A stretch of 64,000 nt of DNA from Bacilli bacterium (lineage in GTDB: Bacteria > Bacillota_I > Bacilli_A > ML615J-28 > CAG-313), in contig JAFQFT010000011.1 of NCBI GenBank assembly GCA_017398545.1, positions 49,642 through 113,641 of the forward strand, written 5' to 3'. A program made the position numbers and the translations under genes. Shown in pieces: positions 18,537 to 27,884 of the stretch (positions are counted from its first letter, which is position 1; each line of letters starts with the position of its first letter). The notes beneath the pieces were generated by a model. That model was not told the DNA's origin. It saw only the letters and a program-made list of their open reading frames with translations, and did not search any database.

Positions 18537-19242
18537 TCTCTTTCCCAATTCTTTCTACAACATTTAAATGTGTAAGTACATTTAAAGCAGTTGTAGCTTT
18601 TTTTATATTTAATTTAGTACTCTTTGAAAAATCTTTTGATGTAAAAACTTCTTTTAGATTATATTTTAATAATAAATCTTTAAAGTCACTTGTAGTATTA
18701 ATATCATATATATGATTAATCTTCTTTGGAACTTGATTTTCTCTTTCAAAACCTTTTCTTCTTTTCCAAGTTTTTTCTTTTTCTATTCTGTACTCATCAA
18801 TATCAAGCATAAGTATTTTAAAATGAAGATTTTTATCTAATAAAAAGTTTTTAATTTTATATAACTCCCAAAATATTTCAAGTGGATTTGCATGTTTAGG
18901 ACTTTTTTTAACAGATACAAGTTCTCCATAGTCATTAGTTAAATAAATTACTTTATTTAAGGCCATTGGATAAACAATTGTGACTTCATGTTCTTTTAAA
19001 AAGAATTCTAATTTCTTACGCATTAAATTAAAAGATTTAGTTTGAATTTCATATATATGATTATCTAATACAACATCAGCATACATTCTACCTATTTTAA
19101 TTTCATGATTTGCGTCATCTAGTGATAAATAAAATTTAAGTACTCGATGTAGTGTATGTTCTTTTAATAATCCTATTTTATCTTTTTCAATATCTTTTAA
19201 ACCTTTTTCAAGCGCAAGACTTAATTTAATATTTTCATCCAT
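18508..19242 (-). CDS. Putative PD-(D/E)XK-like protein with C-terminal winged helix
   Basis: A 244-residue protein without a recognised name. Residues 45-70 contain a strand-turn-strand pattern NHEIKIGRMYADVVLDNHIY followed by EIQTKS: Glu47, Asp56 and Glu65-x-Gln67 resemble a PD-(D/E)XK nuclease centre with Gln instead of Lys. The last 60 residues (DLLLKYNLKEVFTSKDFSKS, then TALNVLTHLNVVERIG) look like a winged helix. It is basic and probably binds DNA. It starts at the TAATG overlap with the zinc-ribbon gene and ends the operon. The nuclease assignment is an inference from the motif only. Confidence 0.6.
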   Translation of the reverse strand: MDENIKLSLALEKGLKDIEKDKIGLLKEHTLHRVLKFYLSLDDANHEIKIGRMYADVVLDNHIYEIQTKSFNLMRKKLEFFLKEHEVTIVYPMALNKVIYLTNDYGELVSVKKSPKHANPLEIFWELYKIKNFLLDKNLHFKILMLDIDEYRIEKEKTWKRRKGFERENQVPKKINHIYDINTTSDFKDLLLKYNLKEVFTSKDFSKSTKLNIKKATTALNVLTHLNVVERIGKEKNSYLYRVV

Positions 19243-19571
19243 TATTTAAGATGTCTTTCCATATATTCTACTCGTCCGCAATTTTTACATTTAAGCTTTC
19301 TTGAGTTATTACCACGTTTAGAAAATAATACTTCTAAATAATTCATTTTATTTTTTTCTTTACAATGAGAGCACTCATAAACAAATGTATTCATTCTAAT
19401 AAGTGCTACTACTAGATAACCAATAATTAATACTGCCATAAAAATAATGACAAGATATTCAACACTAGTAACTTTTAATGGAATACAAATAAATAACATT
19501 AATAAGCATAACACTAATAAAATTAAATAAGATAAGGTTGCTATAAATAAAGGTAATTCTTTTTTATTCAT
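19242..19571 (-). CDS. Small membrane protein with C-terminal zinc ribbon
   Basis: A 109-residue protein with two membrane segments (about 6-32 and 36-58) and a cytoplasmic tail with two CxxC pairs (Cys67/Cys70 and Cys95/Cys98), a zinc-ribbon pattern. The AAAGGAG ribosome site lies in the end of the HAD gene. No known function. Confidence 0.8.
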   Translation of the reverse strand: MNKKELPLFIATLSYLILLVLCLLMLFICIPLKVTSVEYLVIIFMAVLIIGYLVVALIRMNTFVYECSHCKEKNKMNYLEVLFSKRGNNSRKLKCKNCGRVEYMERHLK

Positions 19572-20434
19572 TATTTATTATTCTCCTTTTGTTCGACTGC
19601 TTCATTATATTGCTTTTCGTGTTCTCTTGCAAGTTCATCTGCAATAACCATTTTATCAATAATTTTTTTAACAGTTAAATCAAGGTCAGTATTTTTTGAA
19701 TAATTAGCAGGGCAAATAAATCCTACACGTTTTTCTAATAATAATTTTTGAACACGATCCTTATTTTTACCATGATAAAGTGCAATAGATTCTCCGCCTC
19801 TATCTCTTACTAGTTTCATACAAGGAACATCAGTAATACCATCACCAATATATATCATATTAGTATATGGAACACTTCTAGAAGTTTGAGGAACATATGA
19901 GTTAACAACCGAATCATCTTGTAAATCAAGAGCTCCTTTTGATATTCTAAAAATAAATTGTGTTTTAGTTGTATAGTTAACTACTTGAGCAGGCCAGTCT
20001 GCATTACCATTTGTATTATAATGGAATTCACAAGCATAAATTCGTTTAAAATATCCTGCAATTGGAGTACCTTCCATTATTTCTTTTAATCCAGAAGAAA
20101 TAATATAATGCTCAATTTTAACACCTTTACTTTTACCATACTCATTAATACGTTTAAACCAAGTTTTTACACCTGGTAACAGTTCAACATCTTTACCTAA
20201 AGCTTCAAATGCTTTTCTATTAATTTCAACATCTTTCTTTCTTGCTTGTTTGATCATTAAAAACATATAAGCTAAGATTCTATCCATATTGTTTTCTCTA
20301 GATATACGGTCTGCTTCACCCCAAAACTCAGGAGCAGTCATTCCAAGGCTTGGAATAAATGTATATTCTTGTTGATCTTTACCAGATAATGTTTTATCAA
20401 AATCATATAATAATGCAATAGTTGGTTTTTTCAT
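19571..20434 (-). CDS. HAD-superfamily phosphatase
   Basis: A 287-residue haloacid dehalogenase-like hydrolase. Motif I is YDFDKTLSG (Asp11, Asp13), motif II IISSGLKEI, and motif IV IGDGITDVPCMK; a cap-like insertion follows motif I. It resembles phosphoserine phosphatase-type (C1) HADs, but the substrate is not clear. A GTG nine bases upstream is part of the AGGTG ribosome site, so the ATG at 20434 is chosen. It is the second gene of a tight four-gene operon. Confidence 0.85.
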   Translation of the reverse strand: MKKPTIALLYDFDKTLSGKDQQEYTFIPSLGMTAPEFWGEADRISRENNMDRILAYMFLMIKQARKKDVEINRKAFEALGKDVELLPGVKTWFKRINEYGKSKGVKIEHYIISSGLKEIMEGTPIAGYFKRIYACEFHYNTNGNADWPAQVVNYTTKTQFIFRISKGALDLQDDSVVNSYVPQTSRSVPYTNMIYIGDGITDVPCMKLVRDRGGESIALYHGKNKDRVQKLLLEKRVGFICPANYSKNTDLDLTVKKIIDKMVIADELAREHEKQYNEAVEQKENNK

Positions 20435-20443
20435 ATAACACAC

Positions 20444-21115
20444 CTACTTTCTGTTTTTTCCTTTCAAAACAAATACTTGATATATACAATATATATAATA
20501 TGGAATTGTTGCAATACCTATAATTACAAATAATACACTTGATAATGATATCGCAATCATAATATACCACCATCTAAAATATTGTCTAAATCTTCGTATT
20601 ACTTCTATTATAATAAATATACCACCACATGCACATGCTGCGATAACAGGATAAATTATATTATAATATTCATATAACATATTTGGAGCAGAATTACCTG
20701 CCTCTACCCATAAATCATTTAGTTCTTGATAATACTCTGCCATACTAAGTGATACTAAATATCCAAGTAATGCTGCAATAGGAATTAATATAAGCGGTAA
20801 TAAATAAAATATTACTTTAGCACGACTCCCATAATACCAATTAAAATTACTTCTGTTAGAGCCATGTTTCATTCTTTCGTACGCATCAAGTCTTTCTTGC
20901 TTAATATCACGAACTCTGATATCTTCTTCACTTATTCTTAAAATTGGACATATTACTATTAAATCTTTTGTATAAACTTTAATAGTTCCTTTTTCCCAAC
21001 CAAGAACAGTTTCTACACTTACATTAGCTATTTTAGCAAACTCTTCTATAGATAATCTTGCTTCTTCACGTAAAACTTTTATATTAGATGGAAGATAATT
21101 TTTATCTTGTTCCAT
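20444..21115 (-). CDS. XRE-type helix-turn-helix protein with C-terminal membrane domain
   Basis: A 223-residue protein. Residues 10-65 are an XRE helix-turn-helix (IKVLREEARLSIEEFAKIAN and VSVETVLGWEKG); after a short linker come about three membrane segments (about 105-130, 155-175 and 188-218). Membrane-tethered regulators of this layout are common in gut Firmicutes and their ligands are unknown. The start ATG at 21115 is preferred over an upstream GTG inside the GAGGTG ribosome site. First gene of the operon. Confidence 0.8.
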   Translation of the reverse strand: MEQDKNYLPSNIKVLREEARLSIEEFAKIANVSVETVLGWEKGTIKVYTKDLIVICPILRISEEDIRVRDIKQERLDAYERMKHGSNRSNFNWYYGSRAKVIFYLLPLILIPIAALLGYLVSLSMAEYYQELNDLWVEAGNSAPNMLYEYYNIIYPVIAACACGGIFIIIEVIRRFRQYFRWWYIMIAISLSSVLFVIIGIATIPYYIYCIYQVFVLKGKNRK

Positions 21116-21154
21116 AATAATCACCTCTAATTTATTATATTATTTTATTATTAA

Positions 21155-21700
21155 CTAATGTTTAATTAACTTAATAAATAAAACATCTTTATTTAATACT
21201 TTCGTATTTTTACTTTTTAATACTTGTGGAGTAGTTTCCATTGATATTATTATCGCAAGTGCTCTTCCGTACTCCATCAAATTATCTCTTAATTTTTTAT
21301 TATATTCATAATATGCATCCATTATAAACGATCCATCAAACTTAATCTTCAAAATATTCGCTTGCCTCAAATCAATTCTAGGCAAGGCCTTTGAAGGTGC
21401 ATGTTTAGATAGTGAAAATAATGGTAAATACTGTGCTACTAACAATCTAAACCCTTCATCAAGTCTAAGCGACATTAAGTACTGAATATAAGTTACATCG
21501 TAAACAAGTAAATATGCAATATAAGCAATAGTTACACCTATAACGCTAATAACTATTCCCTTAAATGAATATTTTAATATTGTTATAGCAATAATAAGAA
21601 TATATATGATAAAAATAATTAAGTCAGCTGTTAAATAACTATGAAAATATTTAATAAACATTTTCAACATATTTTTAGTTTCACTAAAATTATCACTCAT
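21155..21700 (-). CDS. Membrane protein of unknown function
   Basis: A 181-residue protein with two N-terminal membrane segments (about 23-45 and 47-69) and a soluble C-terminal domain of about 110 residues. I recognise no family. An AAAGGAG ribosome site supports the start. It lies 23 bases after the aldo/keto reductase gene and is probably cotranscribed with it. Confidence 0.7.
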   Translation of the reverse strand: MSDNFSETKNMLKMFIKYFHSYLTADLIIFIIYILIIAITILKYSFKGIVISVIGVTIAYIAYLLVYDVTYIQYLMSLRLDEGFRLLVAQYLPLFSLSKHAPSKALPRIDLRQANILKIKFDGSFIMDAYYEYNKKLRDNLMEYGRALAIIISMETTPQVLKSKNTKVLNKDVLFIKLIKH

Positions 21701-21723
21701 ACATACTCCTTTCTAAGATACTG

Positions 21724-22809
21724 TTACTTTTGTTCTTCTAATGTTTCTTTTAATACTTTTGGAATATTAATTCCTTGTGGACACTTCTTAACACATGCAC
21801 CACATTCAACACATTTTAATGCAGTAGCATCTTTAGGATACTCAGCCTTCATATACCATTCATTATTCAAAACTTTTCCCATTGCGTGACGATTATAAAC
21901 TGAGAAATTTTCAGGAATATTTACACCAAATGGACATGGCATACAGTATTTACATCCAGTACAATCTACTTTTTTTGTTTTTAAAATATTTTGTCTAACA
22001 CTTTCAACTGCATCAGCCATTTCTTTAGTAAATAAAGTTTCTTCTTTAAATGTATTTAAATTATCTTTAACTTGATCTAAACTAGACATACCAGATAATA
22101 TTATCTTAATATTAGGGAATTGCATCAAAAATCTAAAACAATATGAAGCATTTGATAAATCTTTATTATAATTTATAAATGGTTCATTTAGTGGATATGG
22201 TATATTTGCAAGCATACCACCTTTGACAGGTTCCATAATTACAACAGGAATATTCTTTTTAGTTAATATTTCGTATCCTTCAAAACCTGGTTCATGAACC
22301 ATATCTAAATAGTTAAGTTGAATTTGAACAAAATCAAAATCATATAACTCTAACGCATCAACCAATACTTCTTTAGGAGCATGAATAGAAAAACCTAAAT
22401 GCTTAATTCTACCTTCCGCAATTAACTTTTTCATTTCATCAATTACACCTAATTCTTTAATTTTTTTAACTGAATCAGCATTAAGAGCATGTAATAAATA
22501 AAAATCAATATAATCAGTTTGTAATCTTTCACATGATTCATTAAAGAACTTTAAAGCATCTTCTTTAGTTTCCATTCTAAAAACAGGAAGTTTAGAAGTT
22601 AGATAATAACTACTTCTTTCATAATCTTCTAAACACTTAGAAAGAGTCTCTTCAGAATTATTATATACATATGCAGTATCATAATAATTAACTCCTTCTT
22701 TCATTGCAAGATCAATACATTCTTTAGTTTCCTCATAAGTTTTAGGAAATCTCATACATCCAAAACCAAGTCTACTAACCTTTTTTCCACAAAATTCATT
22801 ATAAATCAT
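21724..22809 (-). CDS. Aldo/keto reductase with C-terminal 4Fe-4S domain
   Basis: A 361-residue oxidoreductase. Residues 1-260 are an aldo/keto reductase barrel (LGFGCMRFP, NYYDTAYVY with the catalytic Tyr, LLHALNAD with the His). The C-terminal 90 residues carry two ferredoxin-like clusters: CTGCKYCMPCPFGVNIP and CVECGACVKKCPQGINIP. This fused form is common in anaerobic Firmicutes and presumably passes electrons to or from a carbonyl substrate, which is unknown. It has a GGTGAGGT ribosome site. Confidence 0.92.
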   Translation of the reverse strand: MIYNEFCGKKVSRLGFGCMRFPKTYEETKECIDLAMKEGVNYYDTAYVYNNSEETLSKCLEDYERSSYYLTSKLPVFRMETKEDALKFFNESCERLQTDYIDFYLLHALNADSVKKIKELGVIDEMKKLIAEGRIKHLGFSIHAPKEVLVDALELYDFDFVQIQLNYLDMVHEPGFEGYEILTKKNIPVVIMEPVKGGMLANIPYPLNEPFINYNKDLSNASYCFRFLMQFPNIKIILSGMSSLDQVKDNLNTFKEETLFTKEMADAVESVRQNILKTKKVDCTGCKYCMPCPFGVNIPENFSVYNRHAMGKVLNNEWYMKAEYPKDATALKCVECGACVKKCPQGINIPKVLKETLEEQK

Positions 22810-22924
22810 ATTTTTACCTCACCTTTGTTATATTATATTATAACATATTTTTTTGAAAATGTATAATTTTTAATTAATTGTAAATACTAATAATGCGATA
22901 AACATTTAGAAAAGGAAACTATTT

Positions 22925-23053
22925 ATGGAAAAAAATAAAAAAAATCCTCCTAAAAATGAAACTCTAGATGAAGATTATTACTATCGCCATCCAGAGATGA
23001 TGCGCACAAAACTTGAAAGCGAACCAAAAGAAAAAGATGAAGATAAAGAGTAA
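22925..23053 (+). CDS. Small charged protein (42 residues)
   Basis: ATG at 22925 after AAAAGGAAA opens a 42-codon frame ending in TAA at 23051-23053. The product (begins MEKNKKNPPKNETLDED, ends in a Glu/Lys/Asp-rich tail) is highly hydrophilic with a YYYRHPEMM segment. The last codons overlap a hairpin terminator, which supports a real short transcript. No family recognised. Confidence 0.5.
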   Translation: MEKNKKNPPKNETLDEDYYYRHPEMMRTKLESEPKEKDEDKE

Positions 23054-23080
23054 TAACTCTATCTTCATCTTTTTTATTTT
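23036..23080. terminator. Terminator between the small protein gene and fucO
   Basis: GATGAAGATA...GAGT (23036-23051) pairs with ACTCTATCTTCATC (23056-23069) with a 2-base bulge; T-runs follow on both strands, so it can serve both convergent genes. Confidence 0.75.
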
Positions 23081-24225
23081 TATAGTAATGATTTATATAA
23101 CGCAGTAATATCTTCAATACTAGTATCTTTAGGATTACCAGGACGACATGCATCATTATATGCAGATTCTGCTAAGAATGGGATATCCTCTTCTTTAACA
23201 ATACCATTTAGTGTAGCAGGAATGCCAACATCATTTGCTAGTTTTTTAACAGCGTTGATTGCAGCAGCACGATATTCTTCTTGAGTCATTGCTTCAACCC
23301 CTTTAACACCCATTGCTATTGCAATATATTTATATTTATCACCAGTAACAGGAGCATTATATTCCATAACAGTTGGAAGAATAATAGCATTTGCAATACC
23401 ATGCGGTGTATCATATAAAGCACCAAGAGGATGAGCCATTGAGTGAACAATACCAAGTCCTACATTAGAGAATCCCATACCAGCAACATATTGACCAAGC
23501 GCCATATCAAGACGACCTTCTTTTGTGTTTTCTACAGCACCACGAAGACTTCTTGCAATAATTTCAATTGCTTTTAAATGGAACATATCAGAAAGCTCCC
23601 AAGCACCTTTAGTAATATACCCTTCAATAGCATGAGTTAATGCATCCATACCAGTAGCAGCAGTTAATCCTTTAGGCATAGTTTCCATCATATCAGGATC
23701 TACTACAGCAACAACTGGAATATCATGTACATCTACACAAACCATTTTACGATTATTTTCTACATCTGTAATAACATAGTTAATAGTAACCTCTGCTGCA
23801 GTACCAGCAGTAGTAGGAACTGCAATAATTGGAACACATTTATTCTTAGTAGGAGCAACACCTTCTAAACTTCTTACATCAGCAAATTCAGGATTCGTAA
23901 TAATAATACCGATTGCTTTAGCAGTATCGATACTTGATCCACCACCAACAGCAACAATTACTTCTGCACCACTTTGTTTATAAGCTTCAACACCAGCTTG
24001 AACATTCTCAATTGTTGGATTAGGTTTAATATCAGAGAATAATACATACTCTAAATTAGCATTTTCTAAAACATCAAGTACTTTTTTAGTAACACCAAAT
24101 TTAATTAAATCAGGATCACTTGCAACAAAAGCTTTTTTAAAGCCTCTTGCTTTCATTTCATCGGCAATAGCATTAATAGCACCACTTCCATGATATGAAG
24201 TTTCATTTAAGACAAATCTATTCAT
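23080..24225 (-). CDS. fucO: Lactaldehyde reductase FucO (iron-containing alcohol dehydrogenase)
   Basis: A 381-residue group III alcohol dehydrogenase. It is very close over its whole length to Escherichia coli FucO as I recall it: ADVRSLEGVAPT, VPTTAGTAAEVTINYVITD, GMDALTHAIEGYITKGAW and GMGFSNVGLGIVHSMAHPL. The metal ligands Asp and His (in GMDALTHAIEG) and two later His (HSMAHPL and TPHGIANA) are present, as is the GGGSSIDTAK nucleotide loop. It reduces L-lactaldehyde to 1,2-propanediol in fucose/rhamnose fermentation; no fucose genes are nearby, so it may serve as a general propanediol oxidoreductase. Confidence 0.93.
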   Translation of the reverse strand: MNRFVLNETSYHGSGAINAIADEMKARGFKKAFVASDPDLIKFGVTKKVLDVLENANLEYVLFSDIKPNPTIENVQAGVEAYKQSGAEVIVAVGGGSSIDTAKAIGIIITNPEFADVRSLEGVAPTKNKCVPIIAVPTTAGTAAEVTINYVITDVENNRKMVCVDVHDIPVVAVVDPDMMETMPKGLTAATGMDALTHAIEGYITKGAWELSDMFHLKAIEIIARSLRGAVENTKEGRLDMALGQYVAGMGFSNVGLGIVHSMAHPLGALYDTPHGIANAIILPTVMEYNAPVTGDKYKYIAIAMGVKGVEAMTQEEYRAAAINAVKKLANDVGIPATLNGIVKEEDIPFLAESAYNDACRPGNPKDTSIEDITALYKSLL

Positions 24226-24254
24226 AATAAAATTCCTTTCGTATTTATGTTATT

Positions 24255-24283
24255 ATTATACTATTAATATATATAATTTTCAA
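24255..24283 (-). promoter_or_regulatory. Sigma-A promoter of fucO
   Basis: Minus strand TTGAAA (24278-24283), 17 bases, TATAAT (24255-24260). Confidence 0.8.
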
Positions 24284-24301
24284 ATAAATAAATTATTTTT
24301 T

Positions 24302-24329
24302 AAAGAAAAAACCACCTAAAGGTGGCTTT
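24302..24329 (-). terminator. Terminator of the frameshifted membrane-protein gene
   Basis: CCACCT (24312-24317) pairs with AGGTGG (24320-24325); on the minus strand TTTTTTCTTT follows. It comes just after the stop of the frame-restored reading (24335-24337). Confidence 0.8.
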
Positions 24330-24334
24330 ATACT

Positions 24335-25152
24335 CTAATCAAAACTAACAAGAAATTTATCAAAATAATATATTGAATGTCCAACTTTAGTAAATGCTTC
24401 AGCGCTATACCAATTTGGCATTCTTCTTTTATATTTTTCTAAATTATTATATGCAGCTTCTAAACGTTGTCTTGCTTCGCAATACCATCTTCTAATTGAT
24501 CTCTATTCTTAATAGAATACTTAATATTCTTTACACGACGCAATTTAATCATTAATGATATGAATAATGCAACAGGACCTAAGAATACAAATAATAAAGT
24601 AAATGGGAATACAGCATCATACATAACTGCAGGTAGGTCATACATAGCAAGTAATTCTTCATATGTCATTGTACTTCCTTCTTCTGAATAGAAAAGGAAA
24701 GTTAAGAATGGATCTTTAAATTTAATAATTACTAAAACTGAAGCTACGATAGCAAATATACCAAATAATAATAAAATTATTGATGCGATAGGTGTTTTTC
24801 TAATGTTTAAATATTCTTCATATTTACTAGCTTCTTTTAAATCGGCTTGAGCCATATGAACTTTATCTACAGCATCGTAATATTTTTCCTTCCAAGATTC
24901 AAATTCACGAAGTTCATCATAAGATAAGCTAGAAGTAACTTTTCCTTCAATTTTATAATATGTTGTGCGATCAGTTTCCTTTGAAGATCCATCTGAATAA
25001 GTTGTAGTTTCAACTTTATCAAAAGTACTGCATCTAATGTCTGAAAAATCATTCCATCCTTTTTCATAAAGTAAATTTAAAACTTCAACAACATCATCAA
25101 AATTCTTATAACTCATTGTAATATTTAAAGGATTATCAGTCAAAGGAGACAT
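24335..25152 (-). pseudogene. Membrane protein gene with a one-base frameshift near its 3' end
   Basis: The main frame (25152 to 24460, 230 residues) encodes an N-terminal soluble part with a coiled segment and two membrane segments (about 130-155 and 180-210), ending ...RDQLEDGIAKQDNV. After GIA, restoring one base near 24478-24481 continues as EARQRLEAAYNNLEKYKRR to a TAG at 24335-24337, 12 bases before a terminator. The reading also looks coding upstream of the 25152 ATG (LDGIADVRRELSSM), where that ATG has no ribosome site; an ATG preceded by AAGGAAA at about 25178 is out of frame by one base. Either two indels (decay) or sequence errors. Function unknown. Confidence 0.65.
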
Positions 25153-25291
25153 TGAGGATAGTTCTCTTCTTACATCAGCAATTCCATCTAATTTCCTTTT
25201 TTTTCCTCCTTTAATAGAAAAATATTTTATTTTCTATTATTTATATTATCACACTTTTTTTACACATTGTCAACTAATTGTGTAATATAGT

Positions 25292-25332
25292 CTAAAAACA
25301 AAAAAATATATGCAAGAATTTGCATATATTTT
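25292..25332 (-). terminator. Terminator of ftsZ
   Basis: A perfect 13-base inverted repeat (25303-25315 with 25320-25332) with a 4-base loop; on the minus strand TTTTTTGTTTTT follows. Confidence 0.88.
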
Positions 25333-25337
25333 ATTTG

Positions 25338-26444
25338 TTATCTAAATCGATTTTGTAACCAGCTAGGAACTTTAGTTTCACTACGATCTGGTTCTTTTTC
25401 ATTTGTAGCACCGCCTGAAACTTGAGGTTCAGGTTCTTTAGGAGCTTTTGGTGGTTGTACATAGTTAGGATTTTCGTCTCCTTCTTTTTTAGGTTTATCA
25501 AAACCTGTTGCAATAACAGTTACAATAACTTCACCATTTAAATCTAGATTAAATCCTGTACCATTAATGATTTCAATTTCTGATGAAGATGCATTTCTAA
25601 TTTCTGCAACTATTTCTTCAATTTCACGCATTGTGATATCTTCATTACTTGTGATTTGAACAATTGCATCAGTAGCACCATTAATATCAATTTCAAGTAA
25701 TGGACTTTGAATAGCTTCACGTGCTGCTTCAATTGCACGATTTGGACCACTTGCAATACCAATACCCATTAATGCAGTACCTTTATTTTTAAGAACAGTA
25801 CGTACATCAGCAAAGTCAACATTAACTAAACCAGGTAAATTGATAATATCAGAAATACCTTGAACACCACGTCTTAATACATTATCAGCTTCACTAAATG
25901 CTTCAAGATAAGTAGTATTAGTACCAATAATTTCTAATAATTTATCGTTAGGAATTATTACTAATGTATCTACATATGGTTTCATTTCTTCAATACCATT
26001 AATAGCTTGTTGCATTCTTCTACGACCTTCAAAACCAAATGGTTTTGTTACAATACCAACAACTAAAGCACCATTTTCTTTAGCACATTTAGCAACAATT
26101 GGAGCAGCACCAGTACCAGTTCCACCACCCATACCAGCAGTAATAAATACTAAATCAGCACCTTCAATTGCAGCCTTAATTTCTTCAATGTTTTCTAAAG
26201 CAGCTTCTTTACCAATTTCAGGATCCGCACCAGCACCTAAACCTTTAGTAAGTTTACGACCAATTTGAATTCTATTTTCAGCCTTTGATAAACGAAGAAC
26301 TTGGCAATCGGTATTAATAACGATATATTCAACATCTTTTAAGTCATTTTCGATCATTCTGTTTACGGCATTCCCACCGCCACCACCAACACCGACAACT
26401 TTAATTACGGGTTTGGCACTAAACATTTCTTCATGTTGATCCAT
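25338..26444 (-). CDS. ftsZ: Cell division protein FtsZ
   Basis: Tubulin-like GTPase that forms the division ring. The 368-residue protein has the usual layout: [14 protein letters not shown] (about 18-31), the tubulin signature GGGTGTG (106-112), the T7 loop [11 protein letters not shown], a disordered linker (about 325-355) and the C-terminal peptide [10 protein letters not shown] that binds FtsA, SepF or EzrA. It has a consensus AAGGAGGT ribosome site. It stands 45 bases after ackA, away from ftsA and the mur/dcw genes, so the dcw cluster is dispersed in this genome. Confidence 0.98.
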   Translation of the reverse strand: MDQHEEMFSAKPVIKVVGVGGGGGNAVNRMIENDLKDVEYIVINTDCQVLRLSKAENRIQIGRKLTKGLGAGADPEIGKEAALENIEEIKAAIEGADLVFITAGMGGGTGTGAAPIVAKCAKENGALVVGIVTKPFGFEGRRRMQQAINGIEEMKPYVDTLVIIPNDKLLEIIGTNTTYLEAFSEADNVLRRGVQGISDIINLPGLVNVDFADVRTVLKNKGTALMGIGIASGPNRAIEAAREAIQSPLLEIDINGATDAIVQITSNEDITMREIEEIVAEIRNASSSEIEIINGTGFNLDLNGEVIVTVIATGFDKPKKEGDENPNYVQPPKAPKEPEPQVSGGATNEKEPDRSETKVPSWLQNRFR

Positions 26445-26489
26445 GTTATGACCTCCTTAATTTATTATTTATTAATTTATAATTAATTC

Positions 26490-27707
26490 TTATTTTTCTT
26501 CTAATTCAATTTTCCCTACTCTAATACAATCACGAGCAATCATTAATTCTTCATTTGTAGGAACAACTAGAACTTTAACTTTTGAATTAGGTGTACTAAT
26601 TTCTAATTCTTCACCCTTAATTTCATTTACTTTTTCATCAATTTCAATTTGTAATGCTTCTTTAATTCTGTCAATTACATGTAAACGACATTCAGGAGAT
26701 TTTTCACCAATACCAGCAGTGAAGATAATAGCATCAACTCCACCCATATATACAAAGTATTGACCAATATAATCAGCAATACTCTTTTCTTGCATTCTTA
26801 AAATTAAATCTGCTTTATAATCACCTTCTGCTTGTAAAGCTCTTACTTCACGAGCATCACTATGACCACCTGTGAATCCATAGAAACCAGATTTTTTATT
26901 TAAGATATCTACAATTCTATTAGAAGTAAAACCTTCATGATTTGAAATAAATTGGATAACTGCTGGATCTAAAGTACCACTTCTTGTACCCATTACTAAA
27001 CCATCAAGTGGTGTAAGACCCATTGAAGTATCAACAACTTTACCATATTTAATAGCAGCAAGAGATGCACCATTACCAATGTGACAAGTAATAATTCTTA
27101 TATCTTCAAGTGGTTTACCTAAAATTTCAGCAGTTCTATATGCAACATATTTATGAGATGTTCCGTGGAAACCATATTTACGAACACCATATTTTTCATA
27201 CCATTCATAAGGGCAAGCATACATATATGCTTCATCAGGCATAGTTAAATGGAATGATGTATCAAATACAGCAACATTAACTACATCAGGTAATGCTTTC
27301 ATAAAGGCACGAACACCTGTTAAGTTAGCAGGATTGTGTAGTGGACCCAAGTCATTAACTGATTCAACAACTGCAATTGATTCATCATTCATAATAACTG
27401 AATCAGCATACTTTTCACCACAGTGTAAAACACGGTGTCCAACACCTTTAATTTCATTTAAATCTTTAACAATTCCTTTTTCAACTAAAACTTTTAATAA
27501 CATAGCAACACTGTCACCATGATTTTTAACTTCAGGAACTAATTTAGTATCTTTTTTACCATCATATTTAATAGTAAAGATTGGTTCAGGTTGACCAATT
27601 TTTTCAAAAATCCCTTCTGTTAAAACAACTTCACTTGTTTTAGTCATTTCTAATAATTGAAACTTTAAAGATGAACTTCCAGCATTAACTGCCATAATTT
27701 TACTCAT
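26490..27707 (-). CDS. ackA: Acetate kinase
   Basis: Makes ATP and acetate from acetyl phosphate and ADP in fermentation. It is 405 residues with the family signatures MAVNAGSSSLKFQLLE at the N-terminus, VFDTSFHLTMPDEAYMY, FHGTSHKYVAYR and ITCHIGNGASLAAIK, and FTAGIGEKSPECR. Nucleotide- and acetate-binding residues appear intact. It has a consensus promoter and GGAGG ribosome site. A phosphotransacetylase gene is not in the window. Confidence 0.97.
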   Translation of the reverse strand: MSKIMAVNAGSSSLKFQLLEMTKTSEVVLTEGIFEKIGQPEPIFTIKYDGKKDTKLVPEVKNHGDSVAMLLKVLVEKGIVKDLNEIKGVGHRVLHCGEKYADSVIMNDESIAVVESVNDLGPLHNPANLTGVRAFMKALPDVVNVAVFDTSFHLTMPDEAYMYACPYEWYEKYGVRKYGFHGTSHKYVAYRTAEILGKPLEDIRIITCHIGNGASLAAIKYGKVVDTSMGLTPLDGLVMGTRSGTLDPAVIQFISNHEGFTSNRIVDILNKKSGFYGFTGGHSDAREVRALQAEGDYKADLILRMQEKSIADYIGQYFVYMGGVDAIIFTAGIGEKSPECRLHVIDRIKEALQIEIDEKVNEIKGEELEISTPNSKVKVLVVPTNEELMIARDCIRVGKIELEEK

Positions 27708-27755
27708 TTTTCAAATCCTCCAATGTATTTTATTTTGATAATTTAAAGTATATTT

Positions 27756-27784
27756 ATTATATCATATTTTTAATTTATTTTCAA
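27756..27784 (-). promoter_or_regulatory. Sigma-A promoter of ackA
   Basis: Minus strand TTGAAA (27779-27784), 17 bases, TATAAT (27756-27761). Confidence 0.82.
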
Positions 27785-27832
27785 AAGATATGTAAGTTTT
27801 TATTTTTTACTTATTTTTTAAGAGTTTTATTC

Positions 27833-27861
27833 TTGAATAAACCTAAAAAATTAAATATAAT
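27833..27861 (+). promoter_or_regulatory. Sigma-A promoter of the ABC exporter
   Basis: TTGAAT (27833-27838), 17 bases, TATAAT (27856-27861); 23 bases before the ATG. Confidence 0.8.
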
Positions 27862-27884
27862 ACATATTATATAAGGAGATAGCT

